In this document: positions 33,583 through 45,600 of the stretch, piece by piece
Position numbering within the stretch: the first letter of the stretch is position 1
Layout of the letters: the number at the start of each line of letters is the position of its first letter
Assembly: GCF_029625215.1 (NCBI RefSeq)
Contig: NZ_CP121197.1
Location: 3,224,001-3,288,000 of the forward strand
From: Aurantibacillus circumpalustris
GTDB lineage: Bacteria > Bacteroidota > Bacteroidia > B-17B0 > Aurantibacillaceae
Length of the DNA stretch: 64,000 bases
Reading direction: 5' to 3'
The notes under the pieces: generated by a model
Database searches by the model: none
Seen by the model: only the letters and a program-made list of their open reading frames with translations
Told to the model about the DNA's origin: nothing
Program-made: the position numbers and the translations under genes

Positions 33583-35232
33583 TTATTTACTTAAAATGAG
33601 TTTTTTCAAAATCCTTTCTTCACCGCCAGTAATGCTAAGTGTGTAGATACCATCTGAATAATTATTTAAATCTAAGGTAATCGTATTACTACCTGCAACG
33701 GTATAATCTTTAGCAAACACTAATTGTCCTAAAGAATTAAATACGGTAACAGATACCTCTTTAGAAACAGTAAAATCGATATTCAAATTAAATATACCAG
33801 TGCTTGGATTTGGACTCAAATTAATTTTGTTGGCAATTGAATTTTTTCTCAAACCAGTACAGTCTTCCACTTGAAACGCCACTGTTTGAGAACTGACCCC
33901 AAGACTATTGGTGGCAACCATTGAAAGAGTGTAATCACCAGTATTTGGAAAATTAATATTTGGATTTGCGTTGGTACTAGAAGGTGAGAATGTAACACCA
34001 TTAGATGGTAACACTGACCAAGAGTAGGTTGGCGCAGGGGTGCCACTCGTTACGTTTTGCGGCTGATATCCAGAATTAATACACACAATTGCCTCGTAAT
34101 TAATATCAGCTAGCGGCATTCCGTCGCATAACGAGAATGAACTCGTGCTAAGCAAAAATCTAAAATAACCATTTAATAATGCCGTCTGCATTCGATCACT
34201 TTGATCAGGAGTAAACATGTAACTAGTGGCGTCATCTGTATAATCCATAAAGTTCATAAACATATCACCAATTTGTGAAGAGCAGCTGAACGCATGAACA
34301 GGGTATGGTGGAGTTCCAAAGTTCTGACCATATTGCCCACCGCTATATCCTCCTTTTTGTGGAGGAGTGTCGTCACAATAATCGGTTGCTAAGCAATCAC
34401 CATTTAGATTGCCGTTACCATCGCCTCCAATATGCCTTAAACCAAGCCAATGTCCTGTTTCGTGCACAGCAGTTCTGCCACGATTATATGGAGCAACAAC
34501 TGAACCCGTATTTCCAAATGCTTTTGCTGAAACCCAGATTCCGTCGGTAACTGAATTTCCAATATTCGAAGTTATACCGGATAAAGTTGAACCACCAGGA
34601 AAAGTCGCAAAGCCTAAAAGTTGTGTATTTTGGTTCACATCACTTACCCAAATGTTGAAATAATAGGTTGGATCCCAAATACTGTTAGGTTTTACAGTGC
34701 CATCCATATACGATTGAAACGCAGAAGTAGATGTTGGACCTGTTGGACTTGGCCAACCCATTGTATTATAGTTAACGCGATCGATACCAGGTTCGCTTAG
34801 AGGGATTCCATTTGGATCAAGTTGAGCCAAACAAAAAGTAATGTTTGTGTTTGCCGCACCAACAACTGAAAAACCAGTGTTAGCAAGCTGTCCCGAATTA
34901 AAACCAATACCTGCAAAATCTTTATTCAGCACATTTATTTGTGAATAGATTTGGGCTGAAGATATATTGGGAAAAAGACCAATAGTAGATCCTGGATGAA
35001 TAACATGCACAATTACCGGTATAACAATCGAAATGGATTCCGTTTTATTATTACGTTTATTGTCTTTAAACTCCTCAACTTTTTTATTAAACCAGGCATC
35101 CCATTCTGCACTTGGAGCTACTGTTCCGCATCCCCGCTTATTGATTGTTGGATCTTCTAAGACTGTGTTTTGCGATTTTGTTATGAGCGATAAACTTAAA
35201 GCTGCAATAATAAGTTTGAAATTAATTTTCAT
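33583..35232 (-). CDS. Secreted M43 (pappalysin-like) zinc metalloprotease with T9SS type A tail
   Basis: The 549-residue protein has a signal peptide (LIIAALSLSLITKSQ) and a propeptide-like stretch (RGCGTVAPSAEWDAWFN, SIVIPVIVHVIHPG). The catalytic motif is HETGHWLGLRH with zinc ligands His257, His261 and His267, followed by the cysteine-containing loop GDCLATDYCDDTPPQ and the Met-turn MNFMDYTDD, all classical for family M43. A PKD-like domain (about 370-455) and a type A sorting domain (LSPNPSTGIFNLN, NYSDGIYTLSITGG) complete it. It should be exported by the T9SS and degrade protein outside the cell. It is monocistronic, with a terminator right after it. Confidence 0.93.
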   Translation of the reverse strand: MKINFKLIIAALSLSLITKSQNTVLEDPTINKRGCGTVAPSAEWDAWFNKKVEEFKDNKRNNKTESISIVIPVIVHVIHPGSTIGLFPNISSAQIYSQINVLNKDFAGIGFNSGQLANTGFSVVGAANTNITFCLAQLDPNGIPLSEPGIDRVNYNTMGWPSPTGPTSTSAFQSYMDGTVKPNSIWDPTYYFNIWVSDVNQNTQLLGFATFPGGSTLSGITSNIGNSVTDGIWVSAKAFGNTGSVVAPYNRGRTAVHETGHWLGLRHIGGDGNGNLNGDCLATDYCDDTPPQKGGYSGGQYGQNFGTPPYPVHAFSCSSQIGDMFMNFMDYTDDATSYMFTPDQSDRMQTALLNGYFRFLLSTSSFSLCDGMPLADINYEAIVCINSGYQPQNVTSGTPAPTYSWSVLPSNGVTFSPSSTNANPNINFPNTGDYTLSMVATNSLGVSSQTVAFQVEDCTGLRKNSIANKINLSPNPSTGIFNLNIDFTVSKEVSVTVFNSLGQLVFAKDYTVAGSNTITLDLNNYSDGIYTLSITGGEERILKKLILSK

Positions 35233-35366
35233 TTAAAGTGGCAATTGTTTAGTTAAATTATATTTCACTAAAATACTGCTTTAAGGAAGAAGTTTCAAAT
35301 TAAAATAGCCTTTCTTTTCAATAATTGCGGTCAATTCAGCAATTTTTAAGGTGGTTTTTAGTATGA

Positions 35367-35400
35367 AAAAGACCTTCCTAATTAAATTGGAAGGTCTTTT
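35367..35400 (-). terminator. Intrinsic terminator after P5C dehydrogenase
   Basis: A perfect 12-bp stem (35367-35378 with 35389-35400) with a 10-base loop is followed on the minus strand by T residues. It lies 22 bases after the stop at 35423. Confidence 0.9.
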
Positions 35401-35422
35401 GTATAAGCATTCAAACTAAATA

Positions 35423-37054
35423 TTAATCCGCTTGCAAAAATGGGTACTTATAATCTACAGGAGGCACAAACGTTTCTTTAATTGTACGAGGCGAAACCCA
35501 TCTTAATAAATTGATTTTTGCGCCTGCTTTATCGTTTGTACCACTACCTCTCGCTCCACCAAAAGGCTGCTGACCCACAACTGCACCAGTACATTTATCA
35601 TTGATATAAAAATTACCTGCCGAATTACTTAGTTTTTTCGCTGCCAATTCAATCGCATAACGATCAGTAGCCAGAATAGCCCCGGTTAAGGCATAAATAG
35701 AGGTCTTGTCAACCAATTCTAAAGTTTCTTCAAATTTATCTTTGTCATAAACATATATAGAAAGAACCGGACCAAATAACTCTTCGCACATAGTTACATA
35801 ATTTGGATCTTTAGTAACTATAATGGTTGGCTCAATAAAATAACCTTTGCTCTTGTCGTAATTACCACCAGCAATCACTTCAACGTTTTTATCATTCTTG
35901 GCTGCATCGATATATTTAGCAAGCTTATCAAAACTTTTTTCATCAATTACCGCATTGATGAAGTTAGTAAAGTCTTCGGTTGGACCCATTTTCATTGATT
36001 TCAAATCTTCCAAAACAAATCCTTTTACTTCTTCCCAAAGATTTGATGGAATATAAGCGCGCGATGCCGCCGAACATTTTTGTCCTTGATATTCAAAAGC
36101 TCCACGTGAAATAGCTACTGCTAAAGATTTCGTTTCAGCTGACTTGTGAGCCATAATAAAATCTTTACCGCCTGTTTCTCCCACAATACGAGGGTAAGAA
36201 CGGTATTTATGAATATTATTTCCAATTGTTTGCCAAATATTTTGGAATACTTCAGTACTTCCTGTGAAGTGAATCCCAGCAAAATCTTTGTGATTAAATA
36301 CCACTTCAGCAGCATCTGGCCCGCTCGGATAAATTAAATTAATAACACCATCTGGTACACCAGCCTTTTTAAAAACCTCCATTAATACGTTGGCGCTGTA
36401 CACCGCTGTATTACTAGGTTTCCAAACCACTACATTTCCCATCATCGCACAACTGCTTGGTAAATTTCCAGCAATAGCTGTAAAATTAAACGGCGTTAAC
36501 GCATAAACAAATCCTTCCAAAGGCCTCCATTCTAATCTGTTCCAAACGCCAGGAGAAGAAATTGGCTGTTCATTATAAACTTCTGTCATGTATTGAACGT
36601 TGAATCTCAAAAAGTCAATGATCTCACAAGCGCTATCAATCTCAGCCTGGAATGCATTTTTACTTTGTCCTAACATGGTTGCAGCGTTTAATTTTGCACG
36701 GTAAGGACCAGCAATTAACTCAGCAGCTCTTAAAAATATACTTGCGCGATGTTCCCAGCTTAGTGCTGCCCATTTTTCTTTAGCAGCTAAAGCCGCATCT
36801 ATCGCCATGGTAACATGCGATTTATCACTTTTATGAAAATGACCTAATACATGCTGATGATCATGAGGAGGATACATGCGAACTAGAACATTACTTTCTA
36901 CCTCTTTACCGCCAATATACATGGGGATATTTATTTTTTGACTGCGCAATTCTTTAAGCATTGCCTGAAGTTCTTTGCGTTCCGGACTTCCGGGAGCGTA
37001 ACTCTTAATGGGTTCGTTTACCGCTACGGGTACTTTGTAAATTCCTTTTGGCAT
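35423..37054 (-). CDS. pruA: L-glutamate gamma-semialdehyde (1-pyrroline-5-carboxylate) dehydrogenase
   Basis: The 543-residue aldehyde dehydrogenase oxidises glutamate semialdehyde, formed from proline or arginine, to glutamate with NAD. It has the family's general base Glu in VGETGGKDF and the catalytic Cys in YQGQKCSAASRAY. The cofactor strand region PFNFTAIAGNLPSSCAMMGN and the C-terminal NFYINDKCTGAVVGQQPFGG, which is specific for P5C dehydrogenases, are also present. Length equals that of stand-alone bacterial and mitochondrial P5CDH. No proline dehydrogenase gene is nearby. It has its own terminator and is divergent from the MMPL gene with 148 bp between start codons. Confidence 0.95.
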   Translation of the reverse strand: MPKGIYKVPVAVNEPIKSYAPGSPERKELQAMLKELRSQKINIPMYIGGKEVESNVLVRMYPPHDHQHVLGHFHKSDKSHVTMAIDAALAAKEKWAALSWEHRASIFLRAAELIAGPYRAKLNAATMLGQSKNAFQAEIDSACEIIDFLRFNVQYMTEVYNEQPISSPGVWNRLEWRPLEGFVYALTPFNFTAIAGNLPSSCAMMGNVVVWKPSNTAVYSANVLMEVFKKAGVPDGVINLIYPSGPDAAEVVFNHKDFAGIHFTGSTEVFQNIWQTIGNNIHKYRSYPRIVGETGGKDFIMAHKSAETKSLAVAISRGAFEYQGQKCSAASRAYIPSNLWEEVKGFVLEDLKSMKMGPTEDFTNFINAVIDEKSFDKLAKYIDAAKNDKNVEVIAGGNYDKSKGYFIEPTIIVTKDPNYVTMCEELFGPVLSIYVYDKDKFEETLELVDKTSIYALTGAILATDRYAIELAAKKLSNSAGNFYINDKCTGAVVGQQPFGGARGSGTNDKAGAKINLLRWVSPRTIKETFVPPVDYKYPFLQAD

Positions 37055-37190
37055 AAAATAAGTTTATAGTTTTTAGTCAATACTTTAATTAGAACACATT
37101 TTACTAAAGTGAGGAGCAAAGATACTATCTTTCAATAAATAGGAATACAAGAAAACAAATAATTAGGGTTTTTTACACTTGTTTTGTTAT

Positions 37191-37198
37191 TAGCTTTG
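37191..37198 (+). promoter_or_regulatory. -7 box four bases before the ATT start of the MMPL gene
   Basis: TAGCTTTG matches TAnnTTTG. Bases CAGC follow and then the proposed ATT start at 37203, so the transcript would begin at the start codon. A standard -33 TTG is not seen. Confidence 0.5.
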
Positions 37199-37202
37199 CA
37201 GC

Positions 37203-39449
37203 ATTAAAAATCAAAACACATATTACGGGTTTGTTCTCTTTCTTGTTCTTGCATTCTCGGTTTTTTGTGCAACGCGACTAGTAAACCTTAAATTTAATTA
37301 CGACTTTGAAGCCTTTTTCCCCAATGAGGATAACGAACTTGAGCATTACAACAGTTACCGTGAGACCTTTGAGTACGACAACGAATTTGTATTAATTGCA
37401 CTTGAAAATAAAAAAGGAATTTTTAGAAAAGATTTTCTTTTACGTGTTGATAGCTTAACCAAAGACATTTCTGCTCTTAAATACGTAAAACACATTAACT
37501 CGCCAACAAATTTAAAAAGTTTGGTTCTTGGAGGTTTTGTCCCTATCCAAACACCTTTGCTGCATTTTGAAGATGAAAGTGCGTATTTAAAGGATAGTTC
37601 AGTCATTTATAATTCTCCGTTTTTGGTTGGTTCCTATTTTCCTCAAAACGCCCAATCATTGAGTTTATTTATTAAGACAGACGATGTTCTTACAAAAAAA
37701 CAATGCGATCAACTTGCTGAAAGTTTAGAAAGTAGTATTCAAAAATACCGCTTTGATGGAGTTCACATGGTTGGCCGCATCTTCGCGCAAAACATTTACC
37801 TGGTCAATCTTCAAAAAGAGTTCAGCGTTTTTCTTCTCATTTCTTTTGTGCTTGTATTAATCTTTTTGTGGTTTAGTTTTAGATCTATATACGGTATCAT
37901 AGTTCCGGTAACTATTGTAATCATTGCAATTTTATGGACTCTCGGAATTATGGATCTAATGGGTAAATCAATTGACATTATGTCGGCCATGTTACCAACC
38001 ATGATTTTTGTTGCTGGAATGAGTGATGTAATTCACTTTTTTTCAAAATATTTTGAAGAATTAAGTAAAGGAACTGAGCCACAAAAAGTTTATAAACTCG
38101 TCGTGAAAGAAGTCGGTTTCCCAACCTTCCTAACACTAGTAACAACAGTTGTAGGCTTCTTATCCCTTTTATTTTCAAGCATTCAACCCATTCGTGAATT
38201 CGGAATTTACACCTCGGTTGGTGTCACCATGGCTTTTATTCTCACCTATACCCTACTTCCCGCTCTTTTGCATTTTTTTAAACCCAAAAAATTAATCAAA
38301 ACTCATAGTCAAAATAACCGCAGCAATAATTTACTTCAAAAAGGATTGTTTCTAATTTTTAGAAATCAAAAAACAATTCTACTCGTTACTTCAATTGTTA
38401 TTGTGGTTTCGGTGATTGGCATCAATAAAATAAAAATCAATAATATTTTACTCGAAGATTTGAGTGATAAGGTGAAACTAAAACAAGACTTTAATTTTTT
38501 CGACAAGAATTATAGTGGAGTCAGGCCTTTTGAGTTAAGCGTTACAGTATCCGACACAAATCACTCCGTTTGGGATTATGAAGTAATAACTGAATTATAT
38601 AAGCTGGATGAATTTATTAAAAAGGAGTACAACGCAGGATTTATATTGTCTCCAGCGGGTATGGTAAAAAATATTTACGTTAGTTCAGTTAACGATGCCG
38701 GAGATCGATTTCCTGACAAAGAAGACTACGAGAGCATTGCCAGCTATTTTAAGAAAAACAAAAAAAACAAAGACATCAAACGTTTGGTAAGTGAAGATGG
38801 CAGAAGCACACGAATTAGCGGTAAAATAGCCGATTTGGGAAGTATAAAAATTAACGAACACGACAAAAATTTATTGGCCTACATTGAAAAAAATATTAAT
38901 AAAGATCTCTTTCACTTCGAAATAACAGGAGCAGCACATTTAATTGACCGAAACAACGAATACATGGTTAAAAACATGACTCAAGGTTTTGTTTTTTCAA
39001 TCATCGTCATTGGTCTGTTGACCTTCTTCCTACACCGCAGTTGGCGTATGGTGGTGGTGTTTATCATTCCTAACATTATTCCCTTAATTGTTATTGGCGG
39101 TATTATGGGTTATGCTGGCATTGAGTTAAAGGCGGCCACATCTTTAGTATTTAGTATTGCATTTGGAATAGCAACCGATGATACCATTCATTTTATCTCC
39201 CGTTTAAAGATCGAATTAGCTTACGGTAAAAGTCTGATTTACGCCTTTAAACGTACTTATTTTGAAACTGGCAAGCCCATTGTATTAACCACCTTTATCT
39301 TAATGGGGGGCTTTATGAGTTTAATGATTAGCAATTTTGAAAGCACTTTTTATTTTGGCTTTTTAATTTGTATTACGGTGATTGTGGCACTTATAGCCGA
39401 CCTGTTTTTGTTACCAGTTTTGTTACTGGCGATTTACAGAAAAAAATAA
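37203..39449 (+). CDS. MMPL/RND family transporter (non-canonical ATT start)
   Basis: The protein has about 748 residues, with the RND layout of two repeats of one plus five helices around large extracytoplasmic loops. The conserved N-terminus (MKNQNTYYGFVLFL, then ATRLVNLKFNYDFEAFFP and NEFVLIALE) is in frame, but its region has no ATG, GTG or TTG until codon 107 (37521). A TAG at 37191 closes the frame upstream. The only start giving the family's normal first helix is ATT at 37203. The repeat motifs IMSAMLPTMIFVAGMSDVIHF and SLVFSIAFGIATDDTIHF mark helix 4 of each half with the proton-relay Asp residues. It would export lipids or other hydrophobic molecules with proton drive. The substrate is unknown. 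Confidence 0.85.
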   Translation: MKNQNTYYGFVLFLVLAFSVFCATRLVNLKFNYDFEAFFPNEDNELEHYNSYRETFEYDNEFVLIALENKKGIFRKDFLLRVDSLTKDISALKYVKHINSPTNLKSLVLGGFVPIQTPLLHFEDESAYLKDSSVIYNSPFLVGSYFPQNAQSLSLFIKTDDVLTKKQCDQLAESLESSIQKYRFDGVHMVGRIFAQNIYLVNLQKEFSVFLLISFVLVLIFLWFSFRSIYGIIVPVTIVIIAILWTLGIMDLMGKSIDIMSAMLPTMIFVAGMSDVIHFFSKYFEELSKGTEPQKVYKLVVKEVGFPTFLTLVTTVVGFLSLLFSSIQPIREFGIYTSVGVTMAFILTYTLLPALLHFFKPKKLIKTHSQNNRSNNLLQKGLFLIFRNQKTILLVTSIVIVVSVIGINKIKINNILLEDLSDKVKLKQDFNFFDKNYSGVRPFELSVTVSDTNHSVWDYEVITELYKLDEFIKKEYNAGFILSPAGMVKNIYVSSVNDAGDRFPDKEDYESIASYFKKNKKNKDIKRLVSEDGRSTRISGKIADLGSIKINEHDKNLLAYIEKNINKDLFHFEITGAAHLIDRNNEYMVKNMTQGFVFSIIVIGLLTFFLHRSWRMVVVFIIPNIIPLIVIGGIMGYAGIELKAATSLVFSIAFGIATDDTIHFISRLKIELAYGKSLIYAFKRTYFETGKPIVLTTFILMGGFMSLMISNFESTFYFGFLICITVIVALIADLFLLPVLLLAIYRKK

Positions 39450-39550
39450 ATCAGTGAAGGAATTACTTCTCTAAATCTATCAAATAAAACAATCCTAATA
39501 TTAATTTTCTACTTAATCTGCACATTTAGTTTTTGATTCTTTAAATGGAT

Positions 39551-39558
39551 TATATTTG
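39551..39558 (+). promoter_or_regulatory. -7 box for the first giant gene
   Basis: TATATTTG, a perfect TAnnTTTG box, lies 62 bases before the TTG start at 39621. TTG at 39533-39535 is 15 bp upstream, slightly closer than usual. The second giant gene has the same box sequence. Confidence 0.5.
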
Positions 39559-39620
39559 TTATAAGTTTAATAAATATCAAACTTATCGCCCTTGATTCAC
39601 ATACATTAGTTTAATAGATT

Positions 39621-42600
39621 TTGAAAACATTTTACAAGAAACTCAATAAGGCTTTTTATGGCATTTTCTTGCTATGCCTGTTTAACTCAGCACTCAAAGC
39701 GCAGCCCGCGGGTGCGCTTAATTTCGATGGTATTAACGATAACATCAATTTTACGTATAACGCATCGCCCTGGGTGCTGGGCAACGCCTTCACTATAGAG
39801 ATGTGGATTAAGCTGACTGCATACTCCGATCAGTTGATCGTGCACCCAGGTTACGGCTGTAGTTATTGCCCTGCTTATGCAGTAAGCATAGGAAATGAGA
39901 CAACATGTTATAGTTTAGCGGGTAATACGGGTAAATTAATTTTCCAGGGCTCTGTAGGCAAAATCATGTCCGATGCGGCATTGCCTCTAGGAGTATGGAC
40001 ACATGGGGCAATAACTTACGACGGCAGTGTTTTAAAAATGTATATCAACGGCGTTTTGCAACAGCTTATGCCGCAGGTTACTGGCACTGTAACAACTGGA
40101 ACCAATCCATCTAATCAACACAGAATGTTTGGTGCCGATAACGGTGGCTGTGGCATGAGAAGGCCTTTTAATGGCAGTGTTGATGAGTTCAGAATCTGGA
40201 CTGGGGCTCGCAGCCAGTACGAAATCCAATCGTATATGAATTGTGAAGTTTCTACCAGCCCGGCCAGTTTAACCGCCAATTATCATTTTAATCAAGGTAT
40301 AGTTAACGCAAATAATACCGCAGTAAGTACAGTAACAGACGCCTCTATAAGCGGAATAAGTGGCAGCCTGCTATCCTTTAACCTTACAGGTTTAACTTCT
40401 AATTGGGTTGCCGGTGCTATTGTAAACGGTTTCTCAGTGCCTGTTCCGCCACTGGTTAACATAAACGTTCAGGGAAACGGAACAACCATTAGCGACGGAG
40501 ATATAACACCATCCATAACTGACCATACCGATTTTAACGGTGCCCTTACCCGCACTTTTGTGATCCAGAACACAGCCATAGGCAACTTAAATGTTGTACC
40601 TTATTTAACGGGTCCAGACGCCACTTGTTTTTCAATCACCACCCTTCCTTCTCAAAATATTTCAGGTATTGGAAGTACTTCCTTTGTGGTTACAATGATT
40701 ACCGGCGGTACCAAATCAGCTACTCTAAATATTAATTGTAACGATGGCACCAAACCTATTTATGACTTCGTGATCACAGCAACGTCAAGCAAATATGAAG
40801 CTATAAATTTTGACGGTGTTAATGATTACATTTCTATTCCAAGAACCATTGAATATGATTTTACGATAGAGTTTTGGATGCGAAGTACACAAACAACCAC
40901 CAATGGTAGTGCTCAATGGTACCAAGGTGCAGGCCTGGTCGATGGAGATATAGGTGGTTTTAATGACGATTTTGGAGTAGCTCTTGTTACCAACAAAATT
41001 GGATTTGGGATTGGCAGCGGCGGCGGAGACTTGACAATTTTTTCAACATCAGCTGTAAATACGGGGCAATGGGTACATGTGGCAGCAACCAGGAATAGTA
41101 ATACTGGAGCTATGAATTTGTATATAAATGGCGTGCTAGAGGCGTCTGGCAGTGGCTCATGCTGTTGGAAAGGCGCTCCCGCGAATCTAACACTTGGATC
41201 TTTAACTTACTTGTCGGGTACGGGTTTTTATAATGGAGACATGGACGAGTTGAGACTCTGGAACGTTATTAGAACACAAAACGAAATTCAAAATTATATG
41301 AATAGTGAAATTCCTAATGCAACTGTAGGACTTCTTAATAACTATCATTTCAATGAGGGAACAGCAGCCGGAAATGCTTCCGTTACGACCCTTGTTGACC
41401 TGTCTGGTCAAAATTATTATGGTATTTATAATCACGGTAATCTAAATAATTTTGCATTAACCGGTGCCACCTCTAATTGGATAACGCCAGGAAGAGTAAT
41501 AACTAATTACGCCACACCTGCCTCTTCATTAGCGGTTATTAATCTAAAAGGAAACACCAACGCAATTGCCAATAACGCGAGTACCACGAGTACACTTAAT
41601 TTTACCAACTTCCAATCTAACAGCACCAGAACGTTTGTAATTGAGAATACGGGTACGGGTATTTTGAATATAAATGCAGTGCAGTTAACTGGTGTAAATG
41701 CGTCGGAGTTTTCGGTCACCGTTTTTCCATCAACTACTCTTTCAACAAGCGGAACAACCAGCTTTGTAGTCGCTTTTACACCAACAGCTGGTGGTTTAAG
41801 GAGTGCCAGCGTTCAAATAGCAAGTACTGACAATGCTACTGCTTTATACAGCTTTAAGATAGAAGGAAACGCTCCACCGGCAGATGCCTTAGGTTTTGAC
41901 GGAAGCAATGATTATGCTTCACGGACAATTTTAACAAATAATACTACGAGCGTCACTTTACAAGCAAAAGTATACTGGTATGGTCCAAACACATTTCCGC
42001 AGGTAGTAATGTATAACGGACATTCGAGTATTCGTGGTTCTGGAATTTATGTGATGGCAAACGGTGCTGTACAAGTTCTTTATGGAGGTGTTACTTTTAC
42101 ACCGTATAATTATACGTTAAGTCCCAATACCTGGGTTTCGCTTTCAATGGTAGTAAAGAATGGGCTTGTGGAGTGTTATGTCAACGGCATTTTAGTAAGT
42201 GCCACTAGTGTATCAAATCCTAATACTCCAAATGCTGGCCTTGGTGATTTGTTTACAGTTGGGTCCAACCCTGTTGGTTCTGAAAATTTCAGCGGGAGAA
42301 TAGATGAAGTAAGATACTGGGATAAGGCGCTCACGCAATGCGAAATTCAGACTTATCTTAATTGTGAGATCCCCGGTTCAATGCCGAATTTGCTTGCAAA
42401 CTACCATTTTAACCAAGGCTCGCCAGGCCTGAACAACTCTGGAATTACCAACATCATTGATGACTCAGGAAATAGCAATGATCTGACTCTACTCTATTCC
42501 TCTCTTACAGGCACCTTTGAGAACTGGGTGAGTCCTGGGGCGGTTACCCCAGGATTTACAACAACTTCTGCGCCTTCTTCAAGTATTACCTTAAGCGGAA

Positions 42601-45600
42601 ATAGTAATCCTATTGCGAATAATTCTACCACTGTCACAACTTTAAATAATACAGATTTTGTTTCTGCTGCTTCACGCACATTTGTAATACAAAATTCGAA
42701 TAGCGGAACCTTAAATATCGGCGCACCATATATAACAGGTTTAAATGCTTCTGAGTTTTCACTCACGGTTTTACCTTCTACTACCTTGGCAGCATCAGCT
42801 ACAACTACGTTCGTAGTAGCATTTACACCCACTGTCGGCGGGATAAGAGCCGCTACTGTAAATATTAATAACAATGATTGTAACATACCGATCTTTAATT
42901 TCACGATTAAAGGAAATGCCCCTTTAGCTTCCGCCCTTAATTTTGATGGAGCGGGTGACTATGTAAATTGTGGGACAGATCCTTCTCTCGATATAACGGT
43001 TGGTACCTGGGAAACATGGGTGAATTTAAATGCACTTACTACACAACGGCTCTTTTTTAAAGACCTTGCTGATGCTACCTATACAGGGATGTATGAGATT
43101 TTTTACTTATCAGGTAATTTTTATGCTGCATTAAAAATAGGGCTTACTACCCATGTGATTTTGAGTACGACTATCCCTGTAATAAATACCTGGTATCACG
43201 TGGCGGCTACTTACGACGGAACCGCATTTAAATTGTATATCAATGGTATATTAGAAGCAACTAACCTGGCTCCTTCAGGCCCAATGAATCCCGGAACAGG
43301 TCCGCTAGGGCTCGGAGCTTCAGTGGTTAATCCAACAGCAGTTAACAGCAATTTAAACGCTAAGATGGATGAAACAAGGTTATGGAATGTAGCCCGCACG
43401 CAATGTGAGATCCAGAGCTATATGAACTGTGAGATTCCAACAACAGCGCCCGGACTGGTTATGAATTATCATTTTAATCAGGGTGCTTCAAACCTCGCCA
43501 ACTCTTCTGTAACACTGGTTACGGATGCTGCTGCTTCTAACCAGGGAACTGTTAACGGTTTTGCTTTAACAGGTACAGTATCAAATTGGGTAAGTCCTTC
43601 CATTATTGCGAACGATTTTACGACGAGTGTTGTACCAGGCGCCAGTATTACTGTGACAGGAAACTCTAACCCTATTGCAAATAATTCTACAACAGTAACA
43701 ACTTTAAACTTTACAGATTTTGGTTCAGCTTCAACAGGAACATTTGTGATACAGAATTCAAATACCGGAACTTTAAATATTGGCGTACCCTACTTAACAG
43801 GACTGAATGCTTCTGAGTATTCTATAACCGTTTTACCATCTGCTAGTCTGGCAGCTTCAGCTACTACCTCATTTATAATTGCTTTCACGCCAACAGCAGG
43901 AGGAGTTCGGACGGCAACGGTTAACATCAACAACAACGATTGCAATAAACCTATTTTTAATTTTGTTATAAAGGGTACTGCGGCGGTAGCCTCAGCGCTT
44001 AATTTTGATGGTGTAAATGATTATGTAGATATCCCTTTAAATGGTAATATTCCAGTAGGCTTTACGCCTTATACTATTGAGGCTAAAATTAAACCAAATG
44101 TGCATGGCATGAACGGAATTATTGGCTGGGGAAATTACGGTACATTGAACCAGACAAATGCACTGAGACTTGGGCCTTCCAATACCATAAACAATTATTG
44201 GTACGGTAACGATATTCAGGTAACAGGACCAAATCTTGCAGATGGTAACTGGCATCACCTTGCTGCAACGTTTGACGGAATAGCCAGAAGAATTTACATA
44301 GATGGCATTCTTTACGGACAGGATTTTCCAACCGCACATACAGTGGCCAATAACGCTAACATGCGCATAGGTTCAACCTGTACATCTTGTGGTGGAGAAT
44401 TTTTTAATGGAAGCATAGATGAAGTAAGAGTTTGGAACATAGCCCGCACCGAATGTGAAATTCAATCTTACAAGGACTGTGAGATTCCAACAACAGCATC
44501 GGGACTTGTCTTAAACTATCACTTTAATCAAGGTTCTGCCGGGCTTAACAATACAAGTGTGTCAACAGCAACAGATGCTTCTGCAAGTGCAATTACAGGC
44601 ACACTTACAAATATGAATCTAACCGGATTATCTTCTAACTGGATAAGTCCTGGCTCTGTTGCAAATGGGTATAGTACATCCTTGGTTCCTACAGCCAGTA
44701 TTAGTATTACAGGCAACAGTAATCCAATTTCAAGCAACTCAACAACAGTAACTACTTTAAATCACACCGATTTTGGTTCTGTTGCCACCAGAACATTTGT
44801 TATTACTAATAGCAGCGGCAGTGGTACTTTAAATATTAGCACACCCTATATAACCGGAATTAACGCTTCAGAGTTTTCAGTAACGGTTTTACCTTCAAGT
44901 AGTACTTTAAGTAGTCTAGCAAACACATCTTTCGTTGTTGCCTTTACTCCCACAGGGTCTGGAGTCAGGCAGGCTACGCTTAACATTTCAAACAACGATT
45001 GTACTAAACCTATTTTCAACTTTGCCATTCATGGTGAAGCACCACCAGCAGCTGCTTTGAATTTTGATGGGGTAGACGATTACATTGATCTACCATCCAA
45101 TAACCTACCAAGTGGTAACAATGATTTTACTGTTGAGTTTTGGGTAAAAGTAAAGTCTGTTCAAGCTGGGCACAAGTGGATTACATCTTTTGGTACAGCT
45201 AGTTCTGGTTCACTTCTAACAATTGGATACGACGCATCTAACAGTAATAAAATCAGGATCCATCATTTTGGCCCAGATTTAATCGCAACTACTGCGTCTA
45301 TCCCACAAAATATATGGACGCATGTTGCTGTGAATTACCGAGGTTCTACTTTTTCAAATGAAATTTTCATCAATGGAACTTTTATTGAAACGTTGAATTT
45401 CGGAACGGCACTAACCCTGCCAACCAATCCAGCCTTCCAGATAGGTTCATTTGCGGCAACACCTACCTATTGTCCGCATATGGACTTAGATGAATTAAAA
45501 GTGTGGAACCGTGCATTATGCGCACCCGAAATTCAAAACAATATGAATTGTGAAATTGTTACTACAGGTATGGGACTGGTTGCGAACTACCATTTTAATC

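Noticed and set aside
37521-37523. TTG as start of the MMPL transporter
   Set aside because: It would remove the first membrane helix and the conserved FNYDFEAFFP region, which are in frame upstream.
42494-42904. Antisense frames recurring within the anchor-D parts of the giant genes (also near 54133, 55504, 56422, 57487, 59677)
   Set aside because: They recur at the same place in each module because the sense codons repeat; the products are low in complexity and have no start signals.
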